Numbered from the stretch's first letter, positions 8,729 through 16,525 are shown. The stretch: 37,880 nt of DNA from CAZQGE01 sp964592815 (GCA_964592815.1 CAZQGE010000010.1:1-37880); one strand, 5' to 3'. The notes: generated by a model from the letters alone, not told the origin. Translations and numbers: made by a program.

Positions 8729-9730
8729 ATGAGAGTTATTGCAGGAAAATTTCGTGGGAAAAGGCTGTTTTCGCCTGAAAATGATAACGTTCGTCCAACA
8801 ACTGACAGAATTAAGGAAACACTTTTTAACATTTTGCAAAGTGAAACGCAAGATTGTATTGCGCTTGATTTGTTTGCAGGAAGTGGCGCATTGGGCATTG
8901 AATGCTTATCTCGCGGGGCAGAAGAAGTGGTTTTTGTTGACAAGAGTCGTGACAGCATAGAACTTATAAATGAAAACCTCAAAGGAATAGATGGAAATTT
9001 TAGAGTTATAAATGCAGATTTTTTGACTTATCTTAGAACGGCAAAAAAAAAGTTCGATTTGATTTTTATTGACCCGCCATTTGCAAGCCCTTTGGGAAAA
9101 CTTGCGGTTGAAGCTATAATAGACCTTGATTTATTAAGTGAAAACGGTATAATTGTATATGAGCACGGAACGGAAAACAAGTATAAACTTGACCGCGATA
9201 ATTACAAAACTCGTGTCAAGGTTATGGGCTCGGTTACTGTTGATTTCATAAAAAGACAAAAAGTTTGTTTGGTTACAGGCAGTTTTGACCCTATAACAAA
9301 AGGGCATAAAGCAGTAATTGAAAAGGCTTTAGATATGTTTGACAAAGTAAAAGTGGCTTGTTTAATAAATGACCAAAAGCATTATTTGTTTACAAGTGAT
9401 GAAAGACTTGAAATTGCAAAGGCTGCGCTTGAAAATCTTGAAAACGTTGACGTGTTTTTTTCAGATGATACTGCAGTCAACGTCGCAAAAAGTATTGGAG
9501 CGTCCGTTTTTGTTAGAGGAATAAGAAATCAAAGCGATTTATCATACGAAAACGAAATGCGAGAGTTTAATTTGTCATCAGGCGGAATTGATACGGTTTT
9601 TGTTGAAGTTGATGAATTTAGACAAGTGAGTTCAACGCAAGTCAAAGAAAAAATCAATCAAGGTATTTTTGACGACATTCCAAATGAATGTATTGAAACA
9701 ATAAAAAATATTTTAGATAGAAAAAAATAA
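8729..9730 (+). CDS. rsmD-coaD: Fusion: RsmD (16S rRNA m2G966 methyltransferase) + CoaD (phosphopantetheine adenylyltransferase)
   Basis: A single 333-residue frame joins two enzymes that are normally separate adjacent genes. Residues 1-175 are RsmD: RVIAGKFRGKRL, the AdoMet loop LDLFAGSGALGIE (47-59) and the DPPF catalytic motif (115-118). Residues 178-333 are a full-length CoaD: TGSFDPITKGH (183-193, the T-x-G-H nucleotidyl-transfer motif), RGIRNQSDLSYENEM (263-277) and VSSTQVKEKI (300-309). There is no methionine or linker at the junction; the text reads straight from VDFIKRQK into VCLVTGSF. RsmD modifies the small-subunit rRNA and CoaD makes dephospho-CoA. The two activities are unrelated, so fusion probably reflects a lost stop codon and gene order. 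RBS TTGGAG precedes the ATG. Confidence 0.93.
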   Translation: MRVIAGKFRGKRLFSPENDNVRPTTDRIKETLFNILQSETQDCIALDLFAGSGALGIECLSRGAEEVVFVDKSRDSIELINENLKGIDGNFRVINADFLTYLRTAKKKFDLIFIDPPFASPLGKLAVEAIIDLDLLSENGIIVYEHGTENKYKLDRDNYKTRVKVMGSVTVDFIKRQKVCLVTGSFDPITKGHKAVIEKALDMFDKVKVACLINDQKHYLFTSDERLEIAKAALENLENVDVFFSDDTAVNVAKSIGASVFVRGIRNQSDLSYENEMREFNLSSGGIDTVFVEVDEFRQVSSTQVKEKINQGIFDDIPNECIETIKNILDRKK

Positions 9731-9745
9731 TAGGGGTACAGAGAT

Positions 9746-10195
9746 ATGGATTCCATTGATATGTTGATAAACGAACTTCAAAGTTTAGCTTTACAAGCAA
9801 AAAAAGTGCCGTTCAGCAACACCGATATAATGCTAAACAAATCTGATTTGATTGAATTGGTTTCGAGATTTAGAGAAAGCTATCCTCAAATTATTCGAGA
9901 ATCAAATCAAGTTGTTAAAGAGCGTGACGAAATTTTGAAAAAAGCAGAAAAATACGCAAACGAAACAATGGATGCTGCAGAAGCGCACGCCAAAAATTTG
10001 GTTACAAACACAGAAATTATGAAAAAAGCAGAGGCTGACGCTTTGATTATGAGGCAAGAAGCCGAAGAAAACTATCGCAAACTTGACTATGAGGCGCGTT
10101 CGTTGGCTTATAACATTTTAGATAAAGCAGAACAGTCTGTAAAAGAAGGGCTTTCAATTATAAACGACAGAAAACGCAAACTTATTGAGGATTAG
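9746..10195 (+). CDS. Coiled-coil protein of unknown function downstream of coaD
   Basis: 149 residues. Residues about 45-149 are highly charged (Glu, Lys, Ala-rich) and predicted by eye to form a long coiled coil; there is no signal peptide or membrane segment. Small proteins like this commonly follow coaD in Clostridia, sometimes labelled ATPase or DivIVA-like, but no nucleotide-binding motif is visible here. The RBS is a weak AGGGG 10 bases before the ATG. It ends the plus-strand operon, meeting a convergent small gene after 4 bases. No terminator was seen between them. Confidence 0.75.
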   Translation: MDSIDMLINELQSLALQAKKVPFSNTDIMLNKSDLIELVSRFRESYPQIIRESNQVVKERDEILKKAEKYANETMDAAEAHAKNLVTNTEIMKKAEADALIMRQEAEENYRKLDYEARSLAYNILDKAEQSVKEGLSIINDRKRKLIED

Positions 10196-10199
10196 TTGT

Positions 10200-10400
10200 T
10201 TATTTGAGTAGGTAAGAGCGAATTGCACTCGTAAGCAACGTGAAAAATTGAACAAGACACGCAAGCTCGCTATCTGTTTTCCCTTCCGACAGCGATTTTG
10301 CTAAAATTATGGCAAGAGTATTCAATGCCATTGGGTCGGATAAACTTGTAGTTTTGTCGTTTGTAATATTGTTGTTTGAGTCATCGCAACTAAAAGCCAT
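10200..10400 (-). CDS. Small hypothetical protein, 66 aa
   Basis: 66 residues. The C-terminal 45 residues (ALNTLAIILAKSLSEGKTDS, then ELACLVQFFTLL) form two amphipathic helices resembling a family of small clostridial proteins with the pattern LAIxLAKxLSxxEL...FF. The N-terminus is polar and Asn/Asp-rich. No Shine-Dalgarno sequence is evident before the ATG, which weakens the call. No function is known. It runs convergent to the coiled-coil gene. Confidence 0.55.
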   Translation of the reverse strand: MAFSCDDSNNNITNDKTTSLSDPMALNTLAIILAKSLSEGKTDSELACLVQFFTLLTSAIRSYLLK

Positions 10401-10460
10401 ATTTATATATATTCAAATGAGATAAAAGTTGTTTTTCAAAAAAATATGGCTCATATTTTC

Positions 10461-10489
10461 TTGACAAGAAATCTTATCAATCATATAAT
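10461..10489 (+). promoter_or_regulatory. Consensus sigma-A promoter of tRNA-Leu
   Basis: TTGACA at 10461-10466, a 17-base spacer, and TATAAT at 10484-10489: both boxes match the consensus exactly. The tRNA begins 14 bases after the -10 box. Confidence 0.9.
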
Positions 10490-10502
10490 ATAAAAGCTGT
10501 GT

Positions 10503-10586
10503 GCGGCCATGGCGGAACTGGCAGACGCGTACGTTTGAGGGGCGTATGTCCATGACATCCGGGTTCAAGTCCCGGTAGCCGCACCA
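10503..10586 (+). tRNA. tRNA-Leu (GAG)
   Basis: 84-base type II tRNA with a long variable arm and an encoded CCA end. The acceptor stem GCGGCCA pairs with TAGCCGC (one C-A mismatch at pair 6). The anticodon stem TACGT/GCGTA closes loop TTGAGGG, giving anticodon GAG. The T-arm is CCGGG-TTCAAGT-CCCGG. Confidence 0.95.
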
Positions 10587-10592
10587 AATTAT

Positions 10593-10630
10593 AATAAAAC
10601 GAACCCAGATAATGAGTTCGTTTTATTTTT
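10593..10630 (+). terminator. Terminator of tRNA-Leu
   Basis: A 12-bp stem (10593-10604 with 10616-10627) with a short loop, followed by a T run. It starts 7 bases after the tRNA 3' end. Confidence 0.85.
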
Positions 10631-10642
10631 TGCCAAACAAAT

Positions 10643-10673
10643 AAAAAAGGAAGCAAGATGCTTCCTTTTTTAT
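10643..10673. terminator. Bidirectional terminator
   Basis: A 13-bp stem, AAAAAAGGAAGCA at 10643-10655 with its complement at 10659-10671, and loop AGA. A and T runs on both sides let it act in either direction. It lies 35 bases beyond the stop of the minus-strand lipoprotein locus and is its likely terminator. Confidence 0.85.
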
Positions 10674-10707
10674 TGTTAAGATATTGTGTTTCTTGTTTTA
10701 CAAATCT

Positions 10708-11139
10708 TTATGCCGCCAAATAACTGGTTGCTGTATCAACTGTGTTTACCGTGTTGTCAAATACGATTGTATATTCACATATACCAACGCCTACAACATA
10801 AATTTGATAAGTTATAACTCTATCACAATATTTGCTTGTATCTGGCAACGTTCCATTAAAGTAAACAGGGTACATAGCTAAGATATATCCGTCACTTGAG
10901 TTGTCAGCAGTTGTAAAGCCGTAACTTACGTCTTGTGTTGTTCCTGTTCCATTAAGGTAAGAGTAATGCTTTGTGGTAAGCAAAACGGAATTTGCTGTCA
11001 AAACATTTATGCCAGAGGCGTCAATAAGTTTGAATTTGAGATAGCTTGTTCCTATGCTACTTTGCATTACAACGGTTGATTTTGTTGGTTGATGTGTTGG
11101 AATAAGTAACCCATAGATAACCGTATCTGTCAACTTCAA
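10708..11139 (-). pseudogene. C-terminal part of a frameshifted lipoprotein gene
   Basis: 143 residues if read from a TTG at 11139, which has no RBS. Ser/Thr/Tyr/Val-rich with a beta-strand look; no family was recognised. It begins directly after the stop of the lipoprotein N-terminal frame, in the +1 frame. Reading through with one skipped base near 11148 joins LTNLSG to FNALKLTDTVIYG with no loss, giving a protein of about 210 residues. The likely explanation is a one-base indel (mutation or assembly error) in one surface lipoprotein gene. An independent gene is less likely. Confidence 0.55.
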
Positions 11140-11143
11140 AGCG

Positions 11144-11347
11144 TTAAATACCTGACAAATTAGTTAAAAACTCTGCAAAAGTCCCTGTAAAACCTTCTCT
11201 TTGCGCTTCTGCATAAGCTGACTGAATTGTCCAAACTGTTTCGGTTTCGCTATTATCAGGAGTGCCTTTGTCGCAAGCCACTAAAATAAGTGAAGTTGCA
11301 ACAACGACAATTAGAACAGCTAAAAGCAATAAGTTTCTTTTTTTCAT
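11144..11347 (-). CDS. Lipoprotein N-terminal fragment (probably frameshifted)
   Basis: About 67 residues. The N-terminus MKKRNLLLL, a hydrophobic stretch, and the lipobox LVAC (Cys about residue 25) are a clear Sec/lipoprotein signal, so the product would be anchored outside the membrane. After the Cys come a polar linker and IQSAYAEAQREGFTGTFAEF, a short repeat-like motif (AYxxAxxxGFTGTxxEFL) seen at the N-terminus of many Clostridia surface proteins. The ATG at 11347 is chosen over 11362 because GGGGGG lies just before it. The frame stops abruptly after SGI, and the sequence continues in the next frame (10708-11139). Confidence 0.65.
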   Translation of the reverse strand: MKKRNLLLLAVLIVVVATSLILVACDKGTPDNSETETVWTIQSAYAEAQREGFTGTFAEFLTNLSGI

Positions 11348-11583
11348 TTTTCGTCCCCCCAAGTATAATTATTATTGTAAGTCCGTAAACTACGGAGTAA
11401 CAATTTTTCATACAATAATCAAGCAATACGAAATAGACTTATCGAAAAACATCAAAAAAAAAGAAATAAAAAATTTGTTAAGCGCGAATTTATAATATGC
11501 AAAATAACGCTTAATAGAAAGAAATTTAGAGCATTTATTTGCATATATGTCAAAAAAATAACCGCTCTTTATGCAATAATTAT

Positions 11584-11598
11584 AACATCTGAGATGTT
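11584..11598. promoter_or_regulatory. Candidate operator upstream of rubrerythrin
   Basis: Perfect 6-3-6 inverted repeat AACATC TGA GATGTT, ending 25 bases before the -35 box. It matches no binding site I can name with confidence. Confidence 0.3.
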
Positions 11599-11623
11599 TA
11601 AGTCAATATTTTTACAAATTACC

Positions 11624-11652
11624 TTGAAAAAAAATTTTATTTTTTGTATGCA
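11624..11652 (+). promoter_or_regulatory. Probable rubrerythrin promoter
   Basis: TTGAAA (11624-11629), a 17-base spacer, and TATGCA (11647-11652); the -10 is weak. The gene's RBS AGGAGG follows 34 bases downstream. Confidence 0.45.
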
Positions 11653-11700
11653 TATTATCCATCTTATTAGGCAATATTAACATTTAGGAGGCAACAGTTT

Positions 11701-12297
11701 ATGAAACTTAAAGATAGCAAAACGTATTTGAATTTAGCAAAATCTTTCGCAGGGGAGTGCCAAGCACACGTCAGATATAAATTTATCGAATATGGCGCAA
11801 GAAAGGAAGGTTATACAGCTTTGGCTGAAACCATTGACAAAGTCGTTTACAACGAATTCAACCACGCAAGAATGTTTTACACATTTTTGCAAGAAGCAGA
11901 CGATAAGACAATAACAAACATTGACATTTGTTCAGGTTATCCGTTCAAGGAAAAATGGGATTTGATTGAAAATTTGCGTCTTGCGTCAGAAGATGAAGGT
12001 TTTGAATGTGACAAAATTTATGAAAGTTATCAAAAAATTGCCTCAGAAGAAGGTTTTAACGAAATAGCAGAACTCTACAAAAATATCAGACAAGTTGAAG
12101 ATTGTCACAGAAAATTGTTTGCGCAGTTGCATCAACAAATGAAGGACGGCACGATGTATAAAAAAACTGAAAGAGTAAAATGGAAATGTTCTTCTTGTGG
12201 TTATGAGGCAACAGCAGAAAAAGCGTGGCAAGTTTGTCCATTGTGTCAAGCTGAACAAGGTGTTGTTATGCTGAAAATTGAAGATGAAGCAAATTAG
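11701..12297 (+). CDS. rbr: Rubrerythrin
   Basis: 198 residues. Residues 1-145 are a ferritin-like four-helix domain with diiron ligands in AGECQAHVRY, YNEFNHARMF and QVEDCHRKLF. Residues about 160-198 are a rubredoxin domain with CxxC at 163/166 and CPLC at 179/182. The protein reduces hydrogen peroxide in the cytosol of anaerobes and protects oxygen-sensitive enzymes such as IOR and hydrogenase. A strong RBS, TTAGGAGG, precedes the ATG. It is monocistronic, with its own promoter and terminator. Confidence 0.95.
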   Translation: MKLKDSKTYLNLAKSFAGECQAHVRYKFIEYGARKEGYTALAETIDKVVYNEFNHARMFYTFLQEADDKTITNIDICSGYPFKEKWDLIENLRLASEDEGFECDKIYESYQKIASEEGFNEIAELYKNIRQVEDCHRKLFAQLHQQMKDGTMYKKTERVKWKCSSCGYEATAEKAWQVCPLCQAEQGVVMLKIEDEAN

Positions 12298-12320
12298 GTG
12301 ATAAATTATAAATGGTAATA

Positions 12321-12345
12321 AAATTTATCAATATGCGATAAATTT
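12321..12345. repeat. Inverted repeat 3' of rubrerythrin
   Basis: Perfect 9-bp arms AAATTTATC/GATAAATTT with a 7-base spacer, lying between the rbr stop and the terminator. It may extend the 3' UTR fold or bind a regulator. Confidence 0.5.
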
Positions 12346-12350
12346 TTCAA

Positions 12351-12383
12351 AAAAAAAAGCCGTCAATTTATGACGGCTTTTTT
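12351..12383. terminator. Bidirectional terminator between rbr and dhaKL
   Basis: Stem AAAAAAGCCGTCA (12353-12365) with its complement, loop ATTTA, flanked by A and T runs. It serves both convergent genes. Confidence 0.9.
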
Positions 12384-12408
12384 ATTAGCATTTTAGCAAT
12401 AAAATTGT

Positions 12409-14232
12409 TTATAAAGTATTGATAAATTTTGACAATTCTGTAAAGATAACACCTAAACCGTATGCGCCGGCGTCAGGGTAGCCAATAGATTTTTCACCTA
12501 CTGTGCCTGCTCTGCCTAAAGTTGCAACGACAGCTTTTGTGCTTTCTGCACCTGCAACTGCGGCTTGTGCGCCTTTTATGACTGCATCTTTAATTTTGCA
12601 ACCGTCAAGAGCGCATTTTGTCAATGCGTCAGCGCAAGGTTTGAGTGCGTCAACAAGAGTTTTGTCGCCAATGACTGCACCTTTACCAAAAGACTTCTTG
12701 CCAGTTTCATAAACACCAGTATTTGCTGCTTGGAATAATTCTGCCAAATCTGTCAAGGATATTTCTTCTTTGTCAGCCATAGCTTTGCCTGCATAACGGA
12801 ATGCACTTCCCCAAATTGGACCAGAAGCTCCGCCGCAGAATTCCATAATTATGCCAGAACAGCTTCTCAAGAATGCGCCGATATTTGCTTTATTCAGGGT
12901 TGCCCAATCTTTTTTGAGCTGTTTGAAACCTTTTGCAATGCTCATACCAAAATCGCCATCGCCCATTTTGTCTGCATCGCAGAATGGAATTTCGTTTTCA
13001 ATTATGACGTCAGCCATTTTTTCAACTATTTTTACAAAAGCGGGGGTGTTGATTGTTTGGCAAACTTTTGGTTCGCCAACAACTTCTGTTTGAATTTTTT
13101 CTGCAACCTTTTCGTTCTTTTCACACTTACAAGTTTGTTTTGTATTTTCAATTTTTTGAGCTTGCGGTGTTACTCCCAAGGCTTTTGAAATAGCTTTCAT
13201 AGCGTCAACTGCATAGGATGCGTAATCATCCATAGCTGCACCCCAAGTAAGAGCAGGGGTGGAAACAGGGTAGTCAATCAATTCTTTTAATTCGCTATCT
13301 ACTTTGAGGACTGAAACGGATGCGCCAGCCATATCGATAGACGTCATATAGTTGCCAACCAAAGTTTTGTGAATAGCAATGCCAGCTTTTTCAAGTTCAT
13401 TTGAAACTGAATTGTTAAACAAATACAGTTCCATAAGCGGAGTTGCGCCAAAACCATTGATAAGCAAAGCTATCTCATCGCCTTTTTTAAGTTTAAGGTC
13501 ATCGATAAGGTCTTTTACTATGCGCTCAGCAAGAATGTCTGCCGATTGAATTTTTTCAGTTTTTCTTCCTGGTTCGCCGTGAATGCCAACACCAAATTCC
13601 ATTTCATCATCAGCGATTTCAAAAATAGGAGTTCCTTTTGCAGGAGGTGTGCAAGATGTGAATGCAAAGCCGAAAGAACGTACGTTTTCAATAACCTTGT
13701 TTGCAACAGCTTTGACGTCTTGTAAATCTTTGCCTTGCTCAGCCGCTGCGCCAGCGCATTTATGTACGAATACTGTGCCAGCAACTCCACGACGACCAAC
13801 TGTGTAGAGAGAGTCTTTTACAGCAATATCGTCGTTTACGTAAACTGCGTCAACCTTGATGCCGTCTTCATCTTTTGCTAAATCGGCGGCGTTGTTAAAG
13901 TTCATACAGTCGCCCGAATAGTTTTTGATGATGAGCAAAACACCTTTTTCAGTTTGACATTCTTTGATTGCATTGTAAACTTGAATTTGAGAAGGTGAAG
14001 CAAAAACGTCACCACAAACGGCGCAGTCAAGCATACCTTTTCCAACAAAGCCAGCGTGAGCTGGCTCGTGACCACTTCCGCCACCTGAAATCAAAGAAAC
14101 TTTGTTTTGGTTGATTTCTTTCTTTTTTACAATTTTGAATTTTTCCACAAACTCCAATTCAGGATGCGCCTTGGCAAGACCATGGCACATATCGTAAACA
14201 AAAGTTTCGGGGGTGTTCATAATTTTTTTCAT
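12409..14232 (-). CDS. dhaKL: Single-chain dihydroxyacetone kinase (DhaK-DhaL fusion)
   Basis: 607 residues from the ATG at 14232, which follows AGGAGAAAAATA; a longer frame from 14268 has no RBS. Residues 1-340 are DhaK: the GGGSGHEPAH loop (50-59) and His218 in GIHGEPG, the residue that binds dihydroxyacetone covalently. A Lys/Cys-rich linker (about 355-390) leads to DhaL (about 395-607) with the ATP/Mg loop GDGDFG (424-429). It phosphorylates dihydroxyacetone using ATP in the cytosol. The first DhaL aspartate, D421, lies 4 residues before D425, where I recall 5 in the family. It sits 68 bases after gldA and completes conversion of glycerol to DHAP. Confidence 0.93.
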   Translation of the reverse strand: MKKIMNTPETFVYDMCHGLAKAHPELEFVEKFKIVKKKEINQNKVSLISGGGSGHEPAHAGFVGKGMLDCAVCGDVFASPSQIQVYNAIKECQTEKGVLLIIKNYSGDCMNFNNAADLAKDEDGIKVDAVYVNDDIAVKDSLYTVGRRGVAGTVFVHKCAGAAAEQGKDLQDVKAVANKVIENVRSFGFAFTSCTPPAKGTPIFEIADDEMEFGVGIHGEPGRKTEKIQSADILAERIVKDLIDDLKLKKGDEIALLINGFGATPLMELYLFNNSVSNELEKAGIAIHKTLVGNYMTSIDMAGASVSVLKVDSELKELIDYPVSTPALTWGAAMDDYASYAVDAMKAISKALGVTPQAQKIENTKQTCKCEKNEKVAEKIQTEVVGEPKVCQTINTPAFVKIVEKMADVIIENEIPFCDADKMGDGDFGMSIAKGFKQLKKDWATLNKANIGAFLRSCSGIIMEFCGGASGPIWGSAFRYAGKAMADKEEISLTDLAELFQAANTGVYETGKKSFGKGAVIGDKTLVDALKPCADALTKCALDGCKIKDAVIKGAQAAVAGAESTKAVVATLGRAGTVGEKSIGYPDAGAYGLGVIFTELSKFINTL

Positions 14233-14254
14233 TATTTTTCTCCTAAAAATTGTA

Positions 14255-14284
14255 AGATACCCTAGCATAAAAGTTAGGGTATCT
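14255..14284 (-). terminator. Hairpin between gldA and dhaKL, possible attenuator
   Basis: 10-bp stem (14255-14264 with 14275-14284) followed on the minus strand by the T-rich tract TTACAATTTTT and then directly by the dhaKL RBS. It is a weak terminator or processing site that could set the gldA:dhaKL ratio. Confidence 0.55.
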
Positions 14285-14300
14285 CAAACTTAATTTTTAT

Positions 14301-15434
14301 TTAGCATTCCAAACCGTATTTTGCGTCGTAACCAATTCTGTCAGCTGTAAGAATTGCTGCCGCAACTGCGTCTGCTGTAACAGGGAATGGCATTGAATGA
14401 ATGCTTTCTTCGGGTATGCAAGCCTTTTCAGCAACAGCAGTAATTCTGTCGCCAATTTTTTCAACACCCAAATCTTTCAAACATACTGGAAGTCCAACTG
14501 TCAAACAGAAGTCGATGACTTCGTCGATTTCGTCTTGGTCGGCATTTTCCAAAACTAATTGGCAAAGTGTTCCAAAAGCAACTTTTTCGCCGTGAGTCAT
14601 ATGGTGTGTTTCTTCCAATACTGTCAAACCATCGTGGATAGCGTGTGCGCCAGCCAAACCGCCTGATTCAAAGCCTAAGCCTGACAAAAGAATGTTTGTT
14701 TCAATAATATTTTCCAAAGCGGGAGTAACTTTTTTGCTTTCGCAAGCAAGTTTTGCTTTGTAACCATCTTCAAGCAAAGTTGCATAGCAGAGTTGAGCCA
14801 AGTCATAAGCTGCCATTGTTGGTTTTGCAGGAGCGCATTTCTTTTCTCTTGCGCCACAGGGAAGACCAGCGTTGATATTTGCAAAAGAGTAGTGGTTTGC
14901 TCTTGCTTCAAAATATGTGGACAAAGCGTCGCCCATACCAGAAACTAAGAAGCGAACAGGAGCTTGTGCAATAATTTTTGTGTCGATAAGAACAACGTCT
15001 GGGCTTGTAAAATAAGCATAGTCGTCAAACGCTCCATCGGGAGTGTATAAAACTGCGCTGTGTGACGTAGGAGCGTCAGTTGCAGCGATTGTAGGAACAA
15101 TGATAAGGCGTGATTTTGCAGCGTTAACACATTTTGCTGTGTCAATAGCTTTGCCACCACCCAAACCGATAATGCAAGCGCATTTGTTATCTTTTGCTAC
15201 TTTTTTAAGTTTTTCTACTTCTTGACGTGAGCATTCACCACCGAAATCGCAAGCAACCAATTTGACACCAAATTTTGCTTGTGTGGCGTCGAGTTGAGTT
15301 TGAACACGTTTAACGTCATCAGGATTGGCAATAAGCAATGCTGACTTGCCAAAAAGTTTTACGAAATAACCGAGGTTGAGAAGTTCGTCTTCACCCATTA
15401 CGAATTTGGATGGACAAATAAATGCTTTTCTCAT
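14301..15434 (-). CDS. gldA: Glycerol dehydrogenase (iron/zinc-type, GldA family)
   Basis: 377 residues. NAD-binding GLGGGKAIDTAK (90-101), and metal ligands D169 (GMGDALSTY), H264 (AGAHAIHDGL) and H281 (MTHGEKVAFG) as in GldA. It oxidises glycerol to dihydroxyacetone and makes NADH. RBS AAGGAGAC lies 8 bases before the ATG. Residues about 185-205 are Cys/Lys-rich, apparently a small lineage-specific insertion. It is the first gene of a two-gene operon with dhaKL. Reverse use, reducing dihydroxyacetone, is also possible. Confidence 0.93.
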   Translation of the reverse strand: MRKAFICPSKFVMGEDELLNLGYFVKLFGKSALLIANPDDVKRVQTQLDATQAKFGVKLVACDFGGECSRQEVEKLKKVAKDNKCACIIGLGGGKAIDTAKCVNAAKSRLIIVPTIAATDAPTSHSAVLYTPDGAFDDYAYFTSPDVVLIDTKIIAQAPVRFLVSGMGDALSTYFEARANHYSFANINAGLPCGAREKKCAPAKPTMAAYDLAQLCYATLLEDGYKAKLACESKKVTPALENIIETNILLSGLGFESGGLAGAHAIHDGLTVLEETHHMTHGEKVAFGTLCQLVLENADQDEIDEVIDFCLTVGLPVCLKDLGVEKIGDRITAVAEKACIPEESIHSMPFPVTADAVAAAILTADRIGYDAKYGLEC

Positions 15435-15466
15435 ATAAAAGTCTCCTTATAAAAGTTAATGAACAT

Positions 15467-15495
15467 ATTATAAAGCAGGATAAATAAAAATTCAA
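15467..15495 (-). promoter_or_regulatory. Promoter of gldA-dhaKL
   Basis: On the minus strand: TTGAAT (15490-15495), a 17-base spacer, and TATAAT (15467-15472). The gldA start is 32 bases downstream. Confidence 0.75.
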
Positions 15496-15663
15496 TAGTC
15501 AAAAGGTCAAAAATTCAAAATTAAGCGTTTTTTTAGTTAATAAAATGCAAAAATTACAAAATATAAGATAAATTTTGCTTAAAAACGGTATTTTTGCAAA
15601 ATAAAAACAAAATAAATTGTAATTTGTTTAGAAGCGGTTATAATGAAAGAGGAGGAAGAAAAA

Positions 15664-16410
15664 GTGAACGCTAAAATTGAGATACAAGATAGAGTTGATT
15701 GGATAAAAAATATTTTGAAAAATAGTGGAGCTAAAGGTATTATTTACGGCAATAGCGGTGGAAAAGATTGTACTTTAGTTGGCGCATTATGCGCTCTTGC
15801 CACAAAAAATGTGCTAGGTGTAATTATGCCTTGCGAATCAAAACAAAATTTTACGTCTGACCGTGATGACGCATTGCTGGCAGGCAACTTTTTTGGAATT
15901 GAACAAATTGAAGTTGACCTTACAGATACAAAAACAACAATAATGTCTGCTTTTGGTGAAAATTTGACAAAGAATGTAGCAAGCGATGGCAGTCTTTCAG
16001 CGTCAAAAATAAACGTAAATCCTCGTCTAAGAATGACAACTTTGTATGCGTTAGGACAAGCAAAAGGTTATTTGGTTGCAGGGACTGGAAATCTTGATGA
16101 AATTACTATGGGTTATTTCACCAAATGGGGTGACGGAGCTTATGATTTTAACCCTATTGCCGACTTAAACGTGGCGGAAGTTTATATGCTTTTAGAGGAA
16201 TTGAATGCGCCAAAAAGCATAATTGGAAAAGCTCCATCAGCAGGTCTTTATCAAGGGCAAACAGACGAAAACGATTTGGGTATAAGCTACCGTGAAATCG
16301 ACAAGTATTTGAAAGGAGAAGCTGTATCTGAAAAGGCAAAAGAAATTATTGAAAAAGCAAAGCAAAGAAATGCGCATAAACTTAGAATGCCAGAAAAATA
16401 TTCACGATAG
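15664..16410 (+). CDS. nadE: NH3-dependent NAD+ synthetase
   Basis: 248 residues from the GTG at 15664. The upstream ATG at 15643 would place the strong RBS AAAGAGGAGG inside the gene, so GTG is preferred. The PP-loop SGGKDC lies near residue 33, AGTGNLDEITMGYFTKWGDG is typical of NadE, and APSAGLYQGQTDE matches the C-terminal region. There is no glutaminase domain, so ammonia is the nitrogen donor for NAD synthesis. It stands alone between gldA (divergent) and the hydrogenase locus. Confidence 0.92.
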   Translation: MNAKIEIQDRVDWIKNILKNSGAKGIIYGNSGGKDCTLVGALCALATKNVLGVIMPCESKQNFTSDRDDALLAGNFFGIEQIEVDLTDTKTTIMSAFGENLTKNVASDGSLSASKINVNPRLRMTTLYALGQAKGYLVAGTGNLDEITMGYFTKWGDGAYDFNPIADLNVAEVYMLLEELNAPKSIIGKAPSAGLYQGQTDENDLGISYREIDKYLKGEAVSEKAKEIIEKAKQRNAHKLRMPEKYSR

Positions 16411-16501
16411 TTTTATGGTTTGGGTCGGTTGCTTTTCTATTTAGAGAAGAATACTTATATATAATGTAACTCAAACTAAATAATAACGAAACTCTTTTTA
16501 T

Positions 16502-16525
16502 GTGTGCTAGCGCACTTTTTAGTCG
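16502..16525 (+). terminator. Weak terminator after nadE
   Basis: Short stem GTGTG/CGCAC around CTAG, followed by TTTTT. It lies about 90 bases after the nadE stop. Confidence 0.4.

Larger units (their letters stand above)
11348..11700. other. Intergenic region between lipoprotein and rubrerythrin
   Basis: About 350 bases, very AT-rich, with no convincing gene. It holds two short perfect palindromes, TCCGTA-AAC-TACGGA (11382-11396) near the lipoprotein start and AACATC-TGA-GATGTT (11584-11598) upstream of rubrerythrin, and a probable rubrerythrin promoter. Confidence 0.6.

Noticed and set aside
11140..11155. Programmed frameshift joining the two lipoprotein frames
   Set aside because: No slippery heptamer, no stem or pseudoknot seen downstream; a simple indel is more economical.
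15497..15511. AGTCAAA-A-GGTCAAA upstream of gldA, like a CtsR heptad repeat
   Set aside because: Spacing is 1 base rather than the 3 of CtsR sites, and the gene is not a heat-shock gene.
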